A DNA stretch of 64,000 nt. Source: Vampirovibrio chlorellavorus (lineage in GTDB: Bacteria > Cyanobacteriota > Vampirovibrionia > Vampirovibrionales > Vampirovibrionaceae). A program made the translations under genes and the position numbers. Below, one piece after another: positions 63,861-64,000 of the stretch. The notes beneath the pieces were generated by a model that was given only the letters and a program-made list of their open reading frames with translations, had not been told where the DNA came from and searched no databases. Each line of letters starts with the position of its first letter. The first letter of the stretch is position 1. The stretch covers positions 140,523 to 204,522 of the forward strand of contig CAIPMU010000013.1 in NCBI GenBank assembly GCA_903866275.1. Direction: 5' to 3'.

Positions 63861-64000
63861 TCACCAAAGCAGCCAGGAAGGATCATAAGAGGGGGTGGGA
63901 TTATAGGTACCACATACATTAACCGTGTTGGCCTGGATATAACCATAGCTGGTTATTTGTCCAGATCGATAGAGAAAAATATAAACGGCATCATTTTTAC
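63861..64000 (-). CDS. C-terminal end of a protein entering from the right edge
   Basis: A minus-strand frame is open from the window edge to TGA at 63861-63863, giving 45 residues that look like real protein: rich in Tyr, Asn and Thr (NDAVYIFLYRSGQITSYGY, then CGTYNPTPSYDPSWLLW). The composition suggests the end of an extracellular or surface beta-domain. The start and most of the gene lie outside the window, so no family can be given. Confidence 0.5.
   Translation of the reverse strand, partial: KNDAVYIFLYRSGQITSYGYIQANTVNVCGTYNPTPSYDPSWLLW

Overview
The window is chromosomal DNA of moderate GC content with dense housekeeping genes and no rRNA, tRNA, phage, IS transposase or CRISPR that I can see. 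The best guess is a non-photosynthetic relative of Cyanobacteria (Melainabacteria/Vampirovibrionia type). This is inferred from a YggS gene followed directly by sepF, a secreted SLH-domain protein together with outer-membrane type sugar genes (stand-alone HldE/RfaE2-like nucleotidyltransferase, ArnT-like membrane glycosyltransferase), a cyanobacterial-style Nfu plus A-type Fe-S carrier pair, an MGDG-synthase-like glycosyltransferase, a SLOG/DprA-like protein and a PBS-lyase-type HEAT-repeat protein. No marker gene settles the taxonomy.

Layout. 1-7.2 kb: two unknown genes, Nfu and ErpA-like Fe-S assembly proteins, RNase HI, a small and a large disordered protein, then an MGDG-synthase-like GT28 / SDR operon. 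7.2-16 kb: radical SAM protein, an unknown 375-residue protein, BASS transporter, SmpB, an acetyltransferase preceded by a six-codon leader ORF, and PcrA helicase. 16-24.7 kb: SLOG protein, exported proteins, L,D-transpeptidase, SLH protein, leucyl aminopeptidase. 24.8-34.1 kb: RqcH, RfaE2-like, lipoprotein PPIase, Xer recombinase, ArnT-like protein, RsmD, CcdA and thioredoxin. 34.9-45.8 kb: HEAT protein, sugar-phosphate transferase, GH8 endoglucanase with poly-C tracts, 5'-nucleotidase, SIMPL protein, a large proline-linker protein, YggS and SepF. 46-54 kb: two sugar ABC permeases, a REC-PP2C phosphatase, DXR, a zinc ribbon and dihydropteroate synthase. 54.5-64 kb: hemerythrin, several small secreted or membrane proteins, a glycine-rich 13-residue-repeat protein, a half-size TSUP permease and three tandem paralogous GH-A-clan (GH39-like) secreted glycosidases.

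The strongest unexplained structure is a family of seven dispersed elements of about 165-185 bp (12814-12986, 13317-13490, 19371-19540, 36005-36178, 47926-48100, 48271-48452, 50514-50690). Each can form three hairpins joined by conserved CCTCC-containing linkers. The stems of hairpins 2 and 3 change in compensatory fashion between copies. All seven lie between the 3' ends of convergent genes, always sense to the gene just upstream, and four of them form two head-to-head pairs. They look like mobile or amplified 3'-UTR/terminator modules. Other points of interest are start-stop and six-codon leader ORFs with strong Shine-Dalgarno sites, poly-C tracts in the endoglucanase gene, a base-composition outlier among the three glycosidase paralogues, and a two-cysteine secreted micro-family.

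Several real-looking genes are very short (33, 52, 57 and 59 residues), and both window edges cut through genes on the minus strand.
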